Shown here: positions 18,536 through 27,636 of the stretch, in pieces | Position numbering within the stretch: position 1 is the stretch's first letter | How the letters are laid out: each line of letters starts with the position of its first letter | NCBI GenBank assembly: GCA_024398835.1 | Contig: JAKSIK010000002.1 | Span: 1 to 64,000, forward strand | DNA length: 64,000 nt | Origin: Fibrobacter sp. | GTDB lineage: Bacteria > Fibrobacterota > Fibrobacteria > Fibrobacterales > Fibrobacteraceae | Direction of reading: 5' to 3' | Notes under the pieces: generated by a model | Seen by the model: the letters and a program-made list of their open reading frames with translations, nothing else | Databases searched by the model: none | What the model was told of the DNA's origin: nothing | Program-made: the position numbers and the translations under genes

Positions 18536-19003
18536 TCAATTATGCATTTTAAATTTTGAATTGTTTGCCCTCGATTGTGCCAGTTTTTCTGCACAGGGCT
18601 TGCTTTGCCGCAAAATTTTCGTCAAGGCGCTGGGGGTGAGGCCAAAAGCTGCTGCCGCTGCCTTCACATCGCCGTTTTTCGTGGCCATAATGTCAAAAAC
18701 GTGGGCCACAAATAGCGGAAATTGGGGATTGCTGGTTTGAATGTGCCCGTTGCTTCCTGGAAATGGCATTTCCACGGCTGGTGGTGTTTCCCGCACTTTC
18801 AGGGCCAGGGCCATCTGCATCCGGTGCAACGCGTGGACCTTGTTTTCCTTGGCGCTCCTCCCTTCACAGGATTTGATTTCTAAATTGTAAGCATTAAGAC
18901 GGAGCCAAACTCCGGTGTTGGTCTTGTTCCGGTGCTGACCTCCGGGCCCACTTCCTTGGAAACCTTTGGCGGTGCACGCACCCCAAAGTTGGTCAAGGGT
19001 CAT
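18536..19003 (-). CDS. RF-1 domain (GGQ) release-factor-like protein
   Basis: The 155-residue protein contains GSGPGGQHRNKTNTGVW near residues 17-33. This is the GGQ motif that enters the ribosomal peptidyl-transferase centre in class I release factors and in rescue factors such as ArfB. The stop-codon-reading domain is missing. After the RF-1 domain comes a helical piece with GDVKAAAAAFGLTPSALTKIL, a known companion in RF-like proteins of Verrucomicrobia and Planctomycetes. It probably hydrolyses peptidyl-tRNA on stalled or unusual ribosomes, but the substrate is unknown. Two starts are possible, 19003 and 19027. The second overlaps the divergent lipoprotein start in the palindrome ATGCAT, and neither has a ribosome-binding site. 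The open frame further upstream is antisense to other genes. Confidence 0.75.
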   Translation of the reverse strand: MTLDQLWGACTAKGFQGSGPGGQHRNKTNTGVWLRLNAYNLEIKSCEGRSAKENKVHALHRMQMALALKVRETPPAVEMPFPGSNGHIQTSNPQFPLFVAHVFDIMATKNGDVKAAAAAFGLTPSALTKILRQSKPCAEKLAQSRANNSKFKMHN

Positions 19004-19021
19004 ATTTAGAAAGGTGTCGCG

Positions 19022-19762
19022 ATGCATATTGTGAAAAATAACATTCTTGCCTTGCTGTTGGCGATGTCTGCTGTTTTTTTTGCAGCTTGCGCAGGTACGT
19101 CCGAAAATGGCGGTGAGGCAGTCTCTCAGCAGAAGGCATACGAACAGCAGCAGAATGCTGGCGAGAAAGATGCCAAGTATCAGGAGCGCTTGCAGGATAA
19201 GCAGACCATGCTGGAATCCATGTTCGCGAATTTCTTGGATGCAGTGCGGAACAATGCCTCGGCAGAAGTCCTCTACGGATTCTTGACGGATACCTCGGAA
19301 TACTGGCTGGATACTTTGGAAAATCACGCCCGCAGTTACGATGCGGATGCTCTGGATACCTGTCAGTTTTATGAGGCCTATGCCATCATTCTCTACCGCC
19401 TTTACGAACGCGAACACTTGTGGGAAACCGATGACGACCGCATGCTGTTCCTCTTCCTTTCTAAGAGCGGCATGCTGGAACGCTTCACCCAGCTGAATCT
19501 GGGCCCGTTGGAATACAAAAATGACCGTGGAAGTGTGGGCCTTGCCAGCAGCCCCAAGGTCCCCATTATGTTGTTTGAATGGGACGATACGGCTTGGAAA
19601 TTGAACTTGCCAGAGACTTTGCCGCTCATCACCAAGGGCATAGAATCCATTGCGGTGAAGAAGAAGTGGACCAATCGCAAATTGGCACTCTACTGGATTG
19701 AAAAAGAATACCACATGACCTATTCCCGCTTGGACGAATCCTTGCTGGATCCGATTTTCTAA
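19022..19762 (+). CDS. Lipoprotein of unknown function
   Basis: The 246-residue protein has a lipoprotein signal ending FAAC (Cys23). The mature part is helical and acidic, with EQQQNAGEKDAKYQERLQ early on and a later globular part (FLSKSGMLERFTQLNLGP, then PKVPIMLFEWDD). No known domain was recognised. AAAGGTG precedes the ATG. It overlaps by 6 bases with the alternative start of the divergent release-factor-like gene. It is one base from the next secreted protein, and both lie upstream of porU, so a role in envelope assembly is possible but unproven. Confidence 0.8.
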   Translation: MHIVKNNILALLLAMSAVFFAACAGTSENGGEAVSQQKAYEQQQNAGEKDAKYQERLQDKQTMLESMFANFLDAVRNNASAEVLYGFLTDTSEYWLDTLENHARSYDADALDTCQFYEAYAIILYRLYEREHLWETDDDRMLFLFLSKSGMLERFTQLNLGPLEYKNDRGSVGLASSPKVPIMLFEWDDTAWKLNLPETLPLITKGIESIAVKKKWTNRKLALYWIEKEYHMTYSRLDESLLDPIF

Positions 19763-19763
19763 G

Positions 19764-20696
19764 ATGCGCACCCTGTTCCAAACAATTTGCCTTCTCGTTG
19801 CTGTAGCTTGTGCTATGGCGTTCGCAGCCCCGGCGCAGTCATTGTCCAAGACTCCTGCACAATCCTCGCCCAAGGCCTCGACGCAATCATCGCAAAAAAA
19901 GTTAGCCTCGGCTAACATTTTTGGTGCCGTAGATTCCAAGACACCATTTAGCAGCGACCGCCTCTTTGCAGTTCTTGATTCCGTAGGTGGTGCGGGAACT
20001 TGGATGGAATGGGATGTGAATGGCGTTAAAGACCCCAGCGTGATGGCGGCCATCGAGCCTCTTCTAAAGGCAAAACGCAATCCAGAAATGGTTTGGGTCC
20101 TTTCAGAAAGGGAGAAACCCTTAGTCTCCATTCTTGCGCCCAAGGGAACAGGTGAGGTGCTGCTGTTTTACGAACTGCAAACTTTGGATGCTGTACCGGA
20201 GCCGCTGAAGATGAATGCGGTTCTCACTCCGGATGTGGTGTTCCGCGACTATCGCCAGGTTTCTCCATCGGAATTCGTCCATCTGGATAAGCCCACTTTG
20301 AAAGTGATGGTGACAGACAAGCAAATCCGTTTCACTTATGAGAATCCCGATAAGACTCCTCTCCGGTTCGATTCGGATTTCTCCAAGAAATCATTTGTAG
20401 AGAAGCGGAGTGAAGTCCGTGATTACATGGATTACTTGAAATACGATTATTCTCTCATGTTGCGCGCATTCATCCAGTCCACTCGGGCTCTTTTCAACTG
20501 GCAGCCTTGGCATTGGTATATGGCCTCTTGGAACGGGAAGAATGTCATCACGGCAGCTGAGGTGGAAGCCATCCTCACTAAGGGTGTGAAGCCTGAATAT
20601 TTCACGGTATTCAAGGCGAAAGCCGTAGGCGGGGAAGTGGTAGAGTTTAGAACCACGGGGAATGGCTTTTTTGAATGCCTCATTACCAGCCCCTAA
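19764..20696 (+). CDS. Secreted protein of unknown function
   Basis: The 310-residue protein has a signal peptide (LLVAVACAMAFA, cut near residue 22), a short Ser-Pro-Lys linker (residues about 25-50) and a globular part I cannot assign. The latter includes a WMEWDVNGVKDPSVMAAIEP segment. It has no T9SS-type tail. It follows the lipoprotein by one base, and porU starts 29 bases after it. The three may form a unit. Confidence 0.8.
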   Translation: MRTLFQTICLLVAVACAMAFAAPAQSLSKTPAQSSPKASTQSSQKKLASANIFGAVDSKTPFSSDRLFAVLDSVGGAGTWMEWDVNGVKDPSVMAAIEPLLKAKRNPEMVWVLSEREKPLVSILAPKGTGEVLLFYELQTLDAVPEPLKMNAVLTPDVVFRDYRQVSPSEFVHLDKPTLKVMVTDKQIRFTYENPDKTPLRFDSDFSKKSFVEKRSEVRDYMDYLKYDYSLMLRAFIQSTRALFNWQPWHWYMASWNGKNVITAAEVEAILTKGVKPEYFTVFKAKAVGGEVVEFRTTGNGFFECLITSP

Positions 20697-20725
20697 TTTC
20701 CGATGCTCCTATTTTGTATCTTTGA

Positions 20726-23700
20726 ATGGTGCAGTTGACCCATAAAATCTGGATATTCGTTTTTGTTTGCAGTGTAGCGGCTTTCGCTTTCTCGGCTACG
20801 GGCGCGCAGTCCCTTCGTCGTAGTGCAGCAGCGGAAATTCCGGATGTGAAATTCCTGGCGGAATTTTTGGTGGGCGACAAAGATGTGGCAACCACTGAGG
20901 AAGACGGCCTTTATGCGGTGGATTTCAATTCCATCCGCACGGCGATGCTTCCTTATCTGCGGCAGGGAGAGTTGGATGGCATTCCGGTAGAGAAACTTTG
21001 CGTCTATGGCGCGAGCCCGGATACGCTTTCGGATGTGGCTCCCGGCGCAGTTGATCGTATTCCGGCTCATATTTTTGAAATCCCCATAGAGGTGCGGGAC
21101 CATTCCAAGGGTTCTTCAACTCCCAACGGAATTTTTGATGATGGTGATACCATTCTCTTTGTGGGTTATGGAACATCCTTCTGGAAGCGCATCAGCCAGG
21201 AAGTTCCTGGTTTTGTAGATGGCAGGATGGACTACTACCATTCCACTTCGCCTTATTCCTTCTATCAGCACTTCCAGTTTGGCTATAAAAATTCCAGTGC
21301 GGGCGTTCGCCTGTCGCAAAAAGTCAAATCTCCTGCTGGTTCTGGAAAAACTGTGGAGTGGATGCGCTATGTGCGGGCTGAGAAGGATTTGATTCTTCGG
21401 GATTCCTATTTTGAGAAGGCTGCAGATTGGGAAAGCGGAACGGGGAAGGAATGGTTCTGGATATGGCATTCCCGTTTGGAAACGACAGCATTGACGGGAG
21501 CTACTTTGAATATGCCTCAAACGGTTTCTTTGCCTGGGCGTATTGATGGTGGTCGGGAATATGTGGGTGTGACTTTTTTCCCCTATCGCTCCGTTCATAC
21601 TTCATCTGCCGAGAAGGATAACGATCAGAAAGTGATTTTGGATTTGTCGGCTAAAAATTATGAAGAGCGGATGGATGGTGTGCAGTTTGATTTTGCCGTT
21701 AACGGGAAAAAGTGGGAAAAGTCCAAGGCAAAACTCATCCCTGGCAATACGTTCTTTTTTGAAAAAGTGGACTTGAAAAGTGAAAAGAACGATTACAGTT
21801 TAACGCTTCTTCCAAACGACTTCCAGTATGATCGTTTTGACGGATATACGGTTGCTTATCAATGGAACCCCGTTGTAGAAACCGCAGAATGGCTTTTGCC
21901 AGGAAAAGTTTCGGGTGTGATTCAAGTTCCTGTGCCAGCAGGAACGTCCGTTATGAAGTTTGTGAACTTAAAGCCAGTGGGCCTTTTGAATGTGCAAAAT
22001 GGTGTTGCTAAGGATAGCGTTTCTGCGGAGGATGATGTTCGTTATCTTGCATATAAATCAAGTTCACCGAAAAATGTGGCGAAGGTGGAGTCTCGCCCGG
22101 TTCAGCCGAGCGGCGTGCTTTCCAACCTTTCCAAAATCAATACAAAAACAAAATATCTGATTATCGCTCCCGATGAATTTTTAGATGCCGCAGTCTCTTT
22201 AGGGCAGTTCCGTTCAGATGGTTCTGCGGTTATGAAAATTCCGACAACGGTTGTTTCTGTGAACGATATCTATCGCAATTATACGGGAGGCTCACTTTCC
22301 CCATCTGCAATTCGCAATTATATCGCCTATGCCCGTTCTGTTTGCCCCGATTTGAAGTGGGTGCTACTTGCAGGTTCCGGCCATTACGACTATCGTGGGG
22401 TAAATGCCAAGCTAGGAAAAATCAATATTCCTCCTTATGAAAGGGAATCTTCAGTAACAGAAGATTTCTATGCGGCTTTGGATTCGGGAGAATTTGTTCG
22501 CTATGGAAATTACGACTTGGATGTGGCGGTAGGTCGCCTTCCTGTTTCTACACCAGTAGAATTTGCCAATTACATCGAAAAGGTAAAGCAGTATGAAAAA
22601 TTGGGTGGCTTTGATCATTCGGAATGGCGCTCCACGTTATTACTGGCTGCGGATGATGCACGTAATGGAATAGAAATTGACCACGCATTGCATACAAACT
22701 TTCAAGAGGGAATTGCAGGGGTAATAGATAGCCTTTCTGATAGTCAGGGGGCGCGTTGGCGTGCTCGGAAAATCTACCTGATTGATTATGATTGGGATGC
22801 AGCCGGTCAGAAAAAAGACGCAGTGGAAGATTTTCTGAATATTTTGAATCAAGGTGCGTTGCTCACCACATATTTTGGTCACGGTTCCATGACGGATTGG
22901 GCGTCTGAGGGACTTTTGAAACCCAGCTACATCTCTAAATTGAATAACAAAGGACGTTATACAGTTCTTGGCTCCTTCTCCTGCACGGTAGCGCGATTTG
23001 ACAAGGGCGATGCTCGTTCTCTTTCGGAAGATTTTGTGTTGGCTTCTAATTCGGGTTCCATAGCTTCTGTAGGGGCCATGCGGGATACTTATGCTAGTTT
23101 CAATTTGGGTTTTGGCAAGGCATTTGTTTTAAATCTCTTGAAAACACCTGGAATTACCATTGGCGAGGCATTTGTTGCTGCAAAAAAACAAAGCACGTCG
23201 GGCTATTCTGAACAACGTTACAATGATGAGCATTACGTGCTTATTGGCGAACCTGTAATTCAAATGCCGGCTCCATCTTTAAAGGTTACTATGGATGAAA
23301 AGCTGGATACCATCAAGGCTTTGGACAAAATGCGCATTACGGGAACAGTTCGTGGAATTTCAAAGGGCTATGTCAATTTATCGTTGCGGGAGGGCCGCTA
23401 TAGCAAGCGTTTGTATTTGGGCCTGGATGATATTGAGGATGATTCCATCGATGTTGCTTTTGAAGGCCCGCTGATTTATTCTGAGGAAGTTCCTGTGGTA
23501 GGCGGCCGTTTTGAAACAGAATTTGTGACGCCGCGAAAGATTGCCTTCGGCGATACGGCTGCGGAACTTACCGCATGGGCTTATTCTGCAGACAATCCTG
23601 CAGTGGGTCGCTATTTGCAGAAGCACATTGCAATTGCAGGCGTTTCCGCTTATGCGGATTCCATTTACGACAACACGCCGCCGGCGGTGCAAATCCAGAC

Positions 23701-24343
23701 ATGCTACGGCGGCGGTGTTCCTACGGGATTCTCTGACGGACAAGTTGTGAAGCTCCAGTCTCCGGCGTGTCTCCAGATTGTGGTGGAGGATTCTACCGCC
23801 ATCGATTATCGCGAGGAAGCGGATGAGGGAATCTCTTTTGAGGTTGTGGGCGTGGAAGATCCCTTCCATCCCTGGCCTTACATCGAACAGAATTCCAAGC
23901 GGGCTGTAGCACGCATGACATTTGCCGCGGCATCTTATCCGGAAGGAAAATACCTCTTCAAGGTTCGCGCCCACGATGTGCTGGGAAACGAGACTGTGAA
24001 AACAGTGAATGTGGAAATCGCGGGTGAGATGAAGGCGGGCCTTGCCGATGTGTTCAACATTCCAAATCCCATGGGCAAGAAGGGAACCACCTTCTATTTC
24101 AAGAATCTGGCGGTGGATCGCACTTCCAGCGTAGACATTTTTATCTATAATCAAAACGGGCGCTTGGTGAAGGTCATTAAGAATGCTGTTTCTGGTGTAA
24201 CCCACTGGGATGGCCGGGATAATTTCGGAAGGCTTTTGGCCAACGGGCTTTATCATTACGTGGTCCGTAGTCGCGTGGCCGCTACGGAAGACTTTAAGAA
24301 AAAAACTTGGACTAAAAAACAGAAGTTGCTGATTTCGAGGTAG
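20726..24343 (+). CDS. porU: PorU-like C25 peptidase, type IX secretion sortase
   Basis: The 1205-residue secreted protein resembles PorU, which cleaves the C-terminal signal of T9SS cargo and links cargo to anionic lipopolysaccharide. It starts with a signal peptide (IFVFVCSVAAFAFSA). The gingipain-type catalytic region is near residues 480-860. FGHGSMTDW carries the likely catalytic His719 and GSFSCTVARFD the likely Cys753. Beta-rich domains follow. The last 100 residues (IPNPMGKKGTTFYFKN, then VDIFIYNQNGRLVKV and WDGRDNFGRLLANGLYHYVV) look like a FlgD/T9SS tail. Length matches Porphyromonas PorU. PorV, the usual neighbour, is not here. A TATCTTTG box ends 1 base before the ATG and no Shine-Dalgarno is seen. 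Confidence 0.88.
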   Translation: MVQLTHKIWIFVFVCSVAAFAFSATGAQSLRRSAAAEIPDVKFLAEFLVGDKDVATTEEDGLYAVDFNSIRTAMLPYLRQGELDGIPVEKLCVYGASPDTLSDVAPGAVDRIPAHIFEIPIEVRDHSKGSSTPNGIFDDGDTILFVGYGTSFWKRISQEVPGFVDGRMDYYHSTSPYSFYQHFQFGYKNSSAGVRLSQKVKSPAGSGKTVEWMRYVRAEKDLILRDSYFEKAADWESGTGKEWFWIWHSRLETTALTGATLNMPQTVSLPGRIDGGREYVGVTFFPYRSVHTSSAEKDNDQKVILDLSAKNYEERMDGVQFDFAVNGKKWEKSKAKLIPGNTFFFEKVDLKSEKNDYSLTLLPNDFQYDRFDGYTVAYQWNPVVETAEWLLPGKVSGVIQVPVPAGTSVMKFVNLKPVGLLNVQNGVAKDSVSAEDDVRYLAYKSSSPKNVAKVESRPVQPSGVLSNLSKINTKTKYLIIAPDEFLDAAVSLGQFRSDGSAVMKIPTTVVSVNDIYRNYTGGSLSPSAIRNYIAYARSVCPDLKWVLLAGSGHYDYRGVNAKLGKINIPPYERESSVTEDFYAALDSGEFVRYGNYDLDVAVGRLPVSTPVEFANYIEKVKQYEKLGGFDHSEWRSTLLLAADDARNGIEIDHALHTNFQEGIAGVIDSLSDSQGARWRARKIYLIDYDWDAAGQKKDAVEDFLNILNQGALLTTYFGHGSMTDWASEGLLKPSYISKLNNKGRYTVLGSFSCTVARFDKGDARSLSEDFVLASNSGSIASVGAMRDTYASFNLGFGKAFVLNLLKTPGITIGEAFVAAKKQSTSGYSEQRYNDEHYVLIGEPVIQMPAPSLKVTMDEKLDTIKALDKMRITGTVRGISKGYVNLSLREGRYSKRLYLGLDDIEDDSIDVAFEGPLIYSEEVPVVGGRFETEFVTPRKIAFGDTAAELTAWAYSADNPAVGRYLQKHIAIAGVSAYADSIYDNTPPAVQIQTCYGGGVPTGFSDGQVVKLQSPACLQIVVEDSTAIDYREEADEGISFEVVGVEDPFHPWPYIEQNSKRAVARMTFAAASYPEGKYLFKVRAHDVLGNETVKTVNVEIAGEMKAGLADVFNIPNPMGKKGTTFYFKNLAVDRTSSVDIFIYNQNGRLVKVIKNAVSGVTHWDGRDNFGRLLANGLYHYVVRSRVAATEDFKKKTWTKKQKLLISR

Positions 24344-24345
24344 TT

Positions 24346-25224
24346 ATGGATTTGAGAGAAAAACCGGGAAAGATTCAGAAGATGATGGAGTTCTTGCTCC
24401 GTCTCCGGTTAATTTTTGTTGTGATTTTGGTGGTGCTTTCCGTCATATTTGTGGCTACCAGTTGGCAGGCCATGAGCACCCTTCCTTTAGCCGCATCGGA
24501 ATCTATGGGAATGTGGCTTGCGGAATTGCAGGGCTTTAGCGGTTTCTGGGCTTCTGCTCAGTATTTGGGTGTCGCAGCCGTCGCTATGATTGTATTACAC
24601 TTTGTATTTACAGGTGTGAAGGGTGGATTCGCTGGTCTTATTGGATTCGTAGGCATGATTGGCGCAGTTTTTGCATTAGCGGGGTCCGATGGAATGCAGT
24701 TCATCTTTTTGGGAACTTTCGCAGTTGTTGCCTTGATTCTTTTGTTAGCGGCAAAGTGGAGTGCTGCTTGCGTGTTGTTTCCGTTTGCTCTTTCTTGGGT
24801 GTTTTTGACGGGAATTTTGAATTGGACTTTCGCGACCTTTGGATTTAACGCAAGCCAAACAGCTGTTCTTTGGACTGCCTTTAGCGTAATTGGTTTTTCT
24901 TCTGCTTTGGCTTTTGCGTTTTCTTGCGGCGGGCTGCTTGGTTCTGGGAATCCTCAGGCCGGTTCCATTGTCCGCGCTGCAAAGAAGGCGATTCTCCCTG
25001 TGACCATTTCTTCTCTTCTCGCCCTTGTGGCAATCCTTGTAGATTCTGGCAAGGTGGATGGGGCGGGAATCGGTAAGACCGCTGCCTTGTGGGCTGAATT
25101 CAACGTGTGGTTCTTTGCCTTCCTCATTCCCACAAGCTCATTCGCTCCTTGGGAACGGCTCCGCTCCAAGAGCCGCCGGGTAGAGATGAAGAAGGGTTCT
25201 TCCAAGAAAAATTCCAGCAAATAG
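24346..25224 (+). CDS. Integral membrane protein of unknown function
   Basis: The 292-residue protein shows about seven hydrophobic helices (for example residues 20-42, 68-87, 92-113 and 118-139). Both ends are basic, and the C-terminus (KKGSSKKNSSK) is probably cytoplasmic. I recognise no family. It begins 2 bases after porU stops and is followed 10 bases later by the pseudouridine synthase, so it is co-transcribed with porU. A role beside T9SS is a guess from position only. Confidence 0.75.
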   Translation: MDLREKPGKIQKMMEFLLRLRLIFVVILVVLSVIFVATSWQAMSTLPLAASESMGMWLAELQGFSGFWASAQYLGVAAVAMIVLHFVFTGVKGGFAGLIGFVGMIGAVFALAGSDGMQFIFLGTFAVVALILLLAAKWSAACVLFPFALSWVFLTGILNWTFATFGFNASQTAVLWTAFSVIGFSSALAFAFSCGGLLGSGNPQAGSIVRAAKKAILPVTISSLLALVAILVDSGKVDGAGIGKTAALWAEFNVWFFAFLIPTSSFAPWERLRSKSRRVEMKKGSSKKNSSK

Positions 25225-25234
25225 CGCGTCGCCT

Positions 25235-26254
25235 ATGCTTCGGGACATGTTCTTTGAAAGCGAAATCCGCCCGGAACAAAACGGGCATTTGCTGCTGGAC
25301 AGTCTGGCGGAGCGCTTCACCTATCATGCTCGAGAGGAGTGGGTAGATCGCCTGAAAACGGGAAAGGTCACTTTGAATGGCGAGGTGGCGAATCCAGAAA
25401 GTGTGGCTCACAAGGGTGATAAGGTGGTTTATCACATCGAGAATTACGAAGAGCCCGATGTGCCGACGGATTTTGAAACTGTTTTTGAGGACGATGAATT
25501 CCTGCTGGTGTCAAAGCCTGCGGGAATTCCGGTGCACCATACGGGGCGAATCTTCTACAATACTTTTACCGCAGTTGTTCGGCGCGCAACGGATTGCGAG
25601 ACGGCGACTCCAATGCATCGCTTGGACCGCGACACCGGCGGCTTGATGCTTTTTGCCAAAGACAGCGATACGGCGGCCAGGTTCCAGAAAAATCTGGACC
25701 GGATTCTGCTCCGGAAGTTTTATCTGGCGGTGGTGCCGGGCGAGTTTCCCGCAGAAGAAGTTCGTTGTGATTTGCCTTTGCGCGAGGATCCTGCAAGCCC
25801 ACTGCGGGTAAAGATGTTTCATTTTGAGGATGGAAAAGCTTGCAGTACTGTTTTCAGAAGGCTTGCTGTTTTTGATTGTGTTGATGCTGCTGAATCGTCT
25901 GCGAATCTACCGCCTGCGAAGTTGTCGTCCGCGAAGTTTTCTCTTGTGGAATGTGAACTCCTTACTGGGCGAAAGCATCAGATTCGTGCCCACCTTGCAG
26001 AACTTGGCTTCCCGATTGTGGGCGACCGCCTTTACAGCCATGAGGGAAAATACTACGAGAAAATGGCCCGCGGTGGAGGCCTTACAGAAGAGGATTTCGC
26101 CGTATTGGGAAGCCACTTCCAGATGCTTTTTGCCTACAAGGCAGAAATTCTATTGCCATATTGGGATGCACCACGAACTTTCACAAGTTCCTACTTCCCC
26201 AAAGATATGTCGGATTTGCTTGAGGCTTACCACTGGAGCGTTCCCACGCCATAG
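25235..26254 (+). CDS. RluA-family RNA pseudouridine synthase
   Basis: The 339-residue enzyme isomerises uridine in rRNA or tRNA. An S4-like N-terminal domain (residues about 25-75, with RLKTGKVTLNG) precedes the catalytic domain. HRLDRDTGGLMLFAKD carries the catalytic Asp131, and ECELLTGRKHQIRAHL is the conserved later motif. A low-complexity insert lies near residues 220-235 (SSANLPPAKLSSAKFS). The exact target base cannot be told. It overlaps the convergent Wzi-like gene by 28 bases at the 3' end. Confidence 0.88.
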   Translation: MLRDMFFESEIRPEQNGHLLLDSLAERFTYHAREEWVDRLKTGKVTLNGEVANPESVAHKGDKVVYHIENYEEPDVPTDFETVFEDDEFLLVSKPAGIPVHHTGRIFYNTFTAVVRRATDCETATPMHRLDRDTGGLMLFAKDSDTAARFQKNLDRILLRKFYLAVVPGEFPAEEVRCDLPLREDPASPLRVKMFHFEDGKACSTVFRRLAVFDCVDAAESSANLPPAKLSSAKFSLVECELLTGRKHQIRAHLAELGFPIVGDRLYSHEGKYYEKMARGGGLTEEDFAVLGSHFQMLFAYKAEILLPYWDAPRTFTSSYFPKDMSDLLEAYHWSVPTP

Positions 26255-27636
26255 GCGCGGTAGCCTTCGTAATCCCCGAAGAAACGGGTGTATCCTGCCC
26301 GTACAGAAATGAAGCTCCAAGGCTCTATACTGAGAATTCCGCCCAGCTCTTGATACTTCAAGGTAGATTTGTCATTCAGGAATTTTTTGTCTGTGGCGTC
26401 ATCGGGCCCGTGAATGTCGGTAAGGTTTCCACCGAAGACGGTATCTTTAGCAACAGCTCCTGCGACAAGTGTTCCGCGGACAAAACTGATTTCTGCAGAG
26501 AGCTCGGAATGAATTTCTTGTGCGTTGGGTCCTAAATCGCTTCCCAGACTTTGGGCGTAGCTCGCGTAAGTATATCCACCGCCTTTGTGGTGTGTGTAGA
26601 CCCAGGGCTCAATGCGGGTGTATTCTCCAAACCAATCAATCGTTGCAGGCCCCAACCGTAGACCATCGCGGGCAATGCCAACAGTTGCCGCCCACTTGTT
26701 TCCCCACCAACCATCATCAAACATGCTGGTAGGGGATTTCATGTCATCCCACAAAAGTTCACCGTAAAATTCCCAGCCGGGAATGGTCTTCACGCTCAAA
26801 TCAAAAGCGAGGGAAATGTTGTCCTGGTCTCCTTGCAGGTGCTCCTGGAAAACATAGGGGACAAAGGGAATCACGTAAGCCCATTCGAACTCGCGACCGG
26901 AACTGTCTGCCTCAAGGTTGGGGTTGGTGCCCGCATTTTCAGTGGTGCTCCCGTAGAGGGACGTCTCGGAAAGCCCGAGGGTGATGTTCTTGGGAAGATT
27001 CAAATCCAGACGATGAGCATGAAAATATTTTCCCAGGTTCTTCTTCTCAAACAGTTTTGCTGCATATTGGGTATAAACAATGGGACCAATCTCAAACTGG
27101 TAACCAAAATAGGGCGTGGGTGCCGGGTCAGAAATTTGACTGCTGCTATCTTGCCATGGGCGATAAAAACCTTGTTCCCCGCGGAGAATCACGTGATTGC
27201 GGCGTGCCGGGCCCCAGCTAAGGTAGTCAAAGCCACCCATAAGCGTGAGGGGAGCAAGGCTATAGCTGGCGTTAGCCGCAAACAAATCCCAAGTGCGTTT
27301 GTGCTCGCTTTGCTTGTTGTAGGGAACGCCTTGCTCAGGGCGGTAGGAATGCTCTACAATGGAGCGGTTGGTGAAATCGGTGCTGACTTTTACACGAGCT
27401 GCATACTGGAACGCTTCTGTAAAGTGACCATCCAAAAACAAACGGACGGACATGGAATTGTCGTAATGAGTGGGGGCGTTTTCCAGGTTGGTAATGGCAA
27501 GAGAATCCACCAACTGGGCCTGGATATTCAATTCATATTTTTTTGCTGAATCTACAAAGGCGATGTGGCCTTCTGCGAATACAGCTTGGGCGGCAAAACA
27601 TGCAGAAAATAAAGCGATGCTATAGATTTTCGTCAT
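26227..27636 (-). CDS. Wzi-like outer-membrane protein, paralogue 2
   Basis: The 469-residue protein has a signal peptide (IALFSACFAAQAVFA) and beta-barrel-like alternation, ending VGTLQW. YLSWGPARRNHVILRGEQ corresponds to the WGP signature of the Wzi family, and GELLWDDMKSP and GPNAQEIHSE match segments of the paralogues at 4947 and 47762. It is much more divergent than those two are from each other. I chose the ATG at 27636 because it begins the signal peptide. It overlaps the end of the upstream glycosyltransferase by 17 bases. As the last gene of a minus-strand polysaccharide unit it may bind or export the product, by analogy with Wzi. Confidence 0.7.
   Translation of the reverse strand: MTKIYSIALFSACFAAQAVFAEGHIAFVDSAKKYELNIQAQLVDSLAITNLENAPTHYDNSMSVRLFLDGHFTEAFQYAARVKVSTDFTNRSIVEHSYRPEQGVPYNKQSEHKRTWDLFAANASYSLAPLTLMGGFDYLSWGPARRNHVILRGEQGFYRPWQDSSSQISDPAPTPYFGYQFEIGPIVYTQYAAKLFEKKNLGKYFHAHRLDLNLPKNITLGLSETSLYGSTTENAGTNPNLEADSSGREFEWAYVIPFVPYVFQEHLQGDQDNISLAFDLSVKTIPGWEFYGELLWDDMKSPTSMFDDGWWGNKWAATVGIARDGLRLGPATIDWFGEYTRIEPWVYTHHKGGGYTYASYAQSLGSDLGPNAQEIHSELSAEISFVRGTLVAGAVAKDTVFGGNLTDIHGPDDATDKKFLNDKSTLKYQELGGILSIEPWSFISVRAGYTRFFGDYEGYRAYGVGTLQW

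Noticed and set aside
19028..20143. Upstream extension of the release-factor-like frame on the minus strand
   Set aside because: The extension is antisense to the lipoprotein and the secreted protein and shows no domain. Only the last 155-163 codons match an RF-1 protein.
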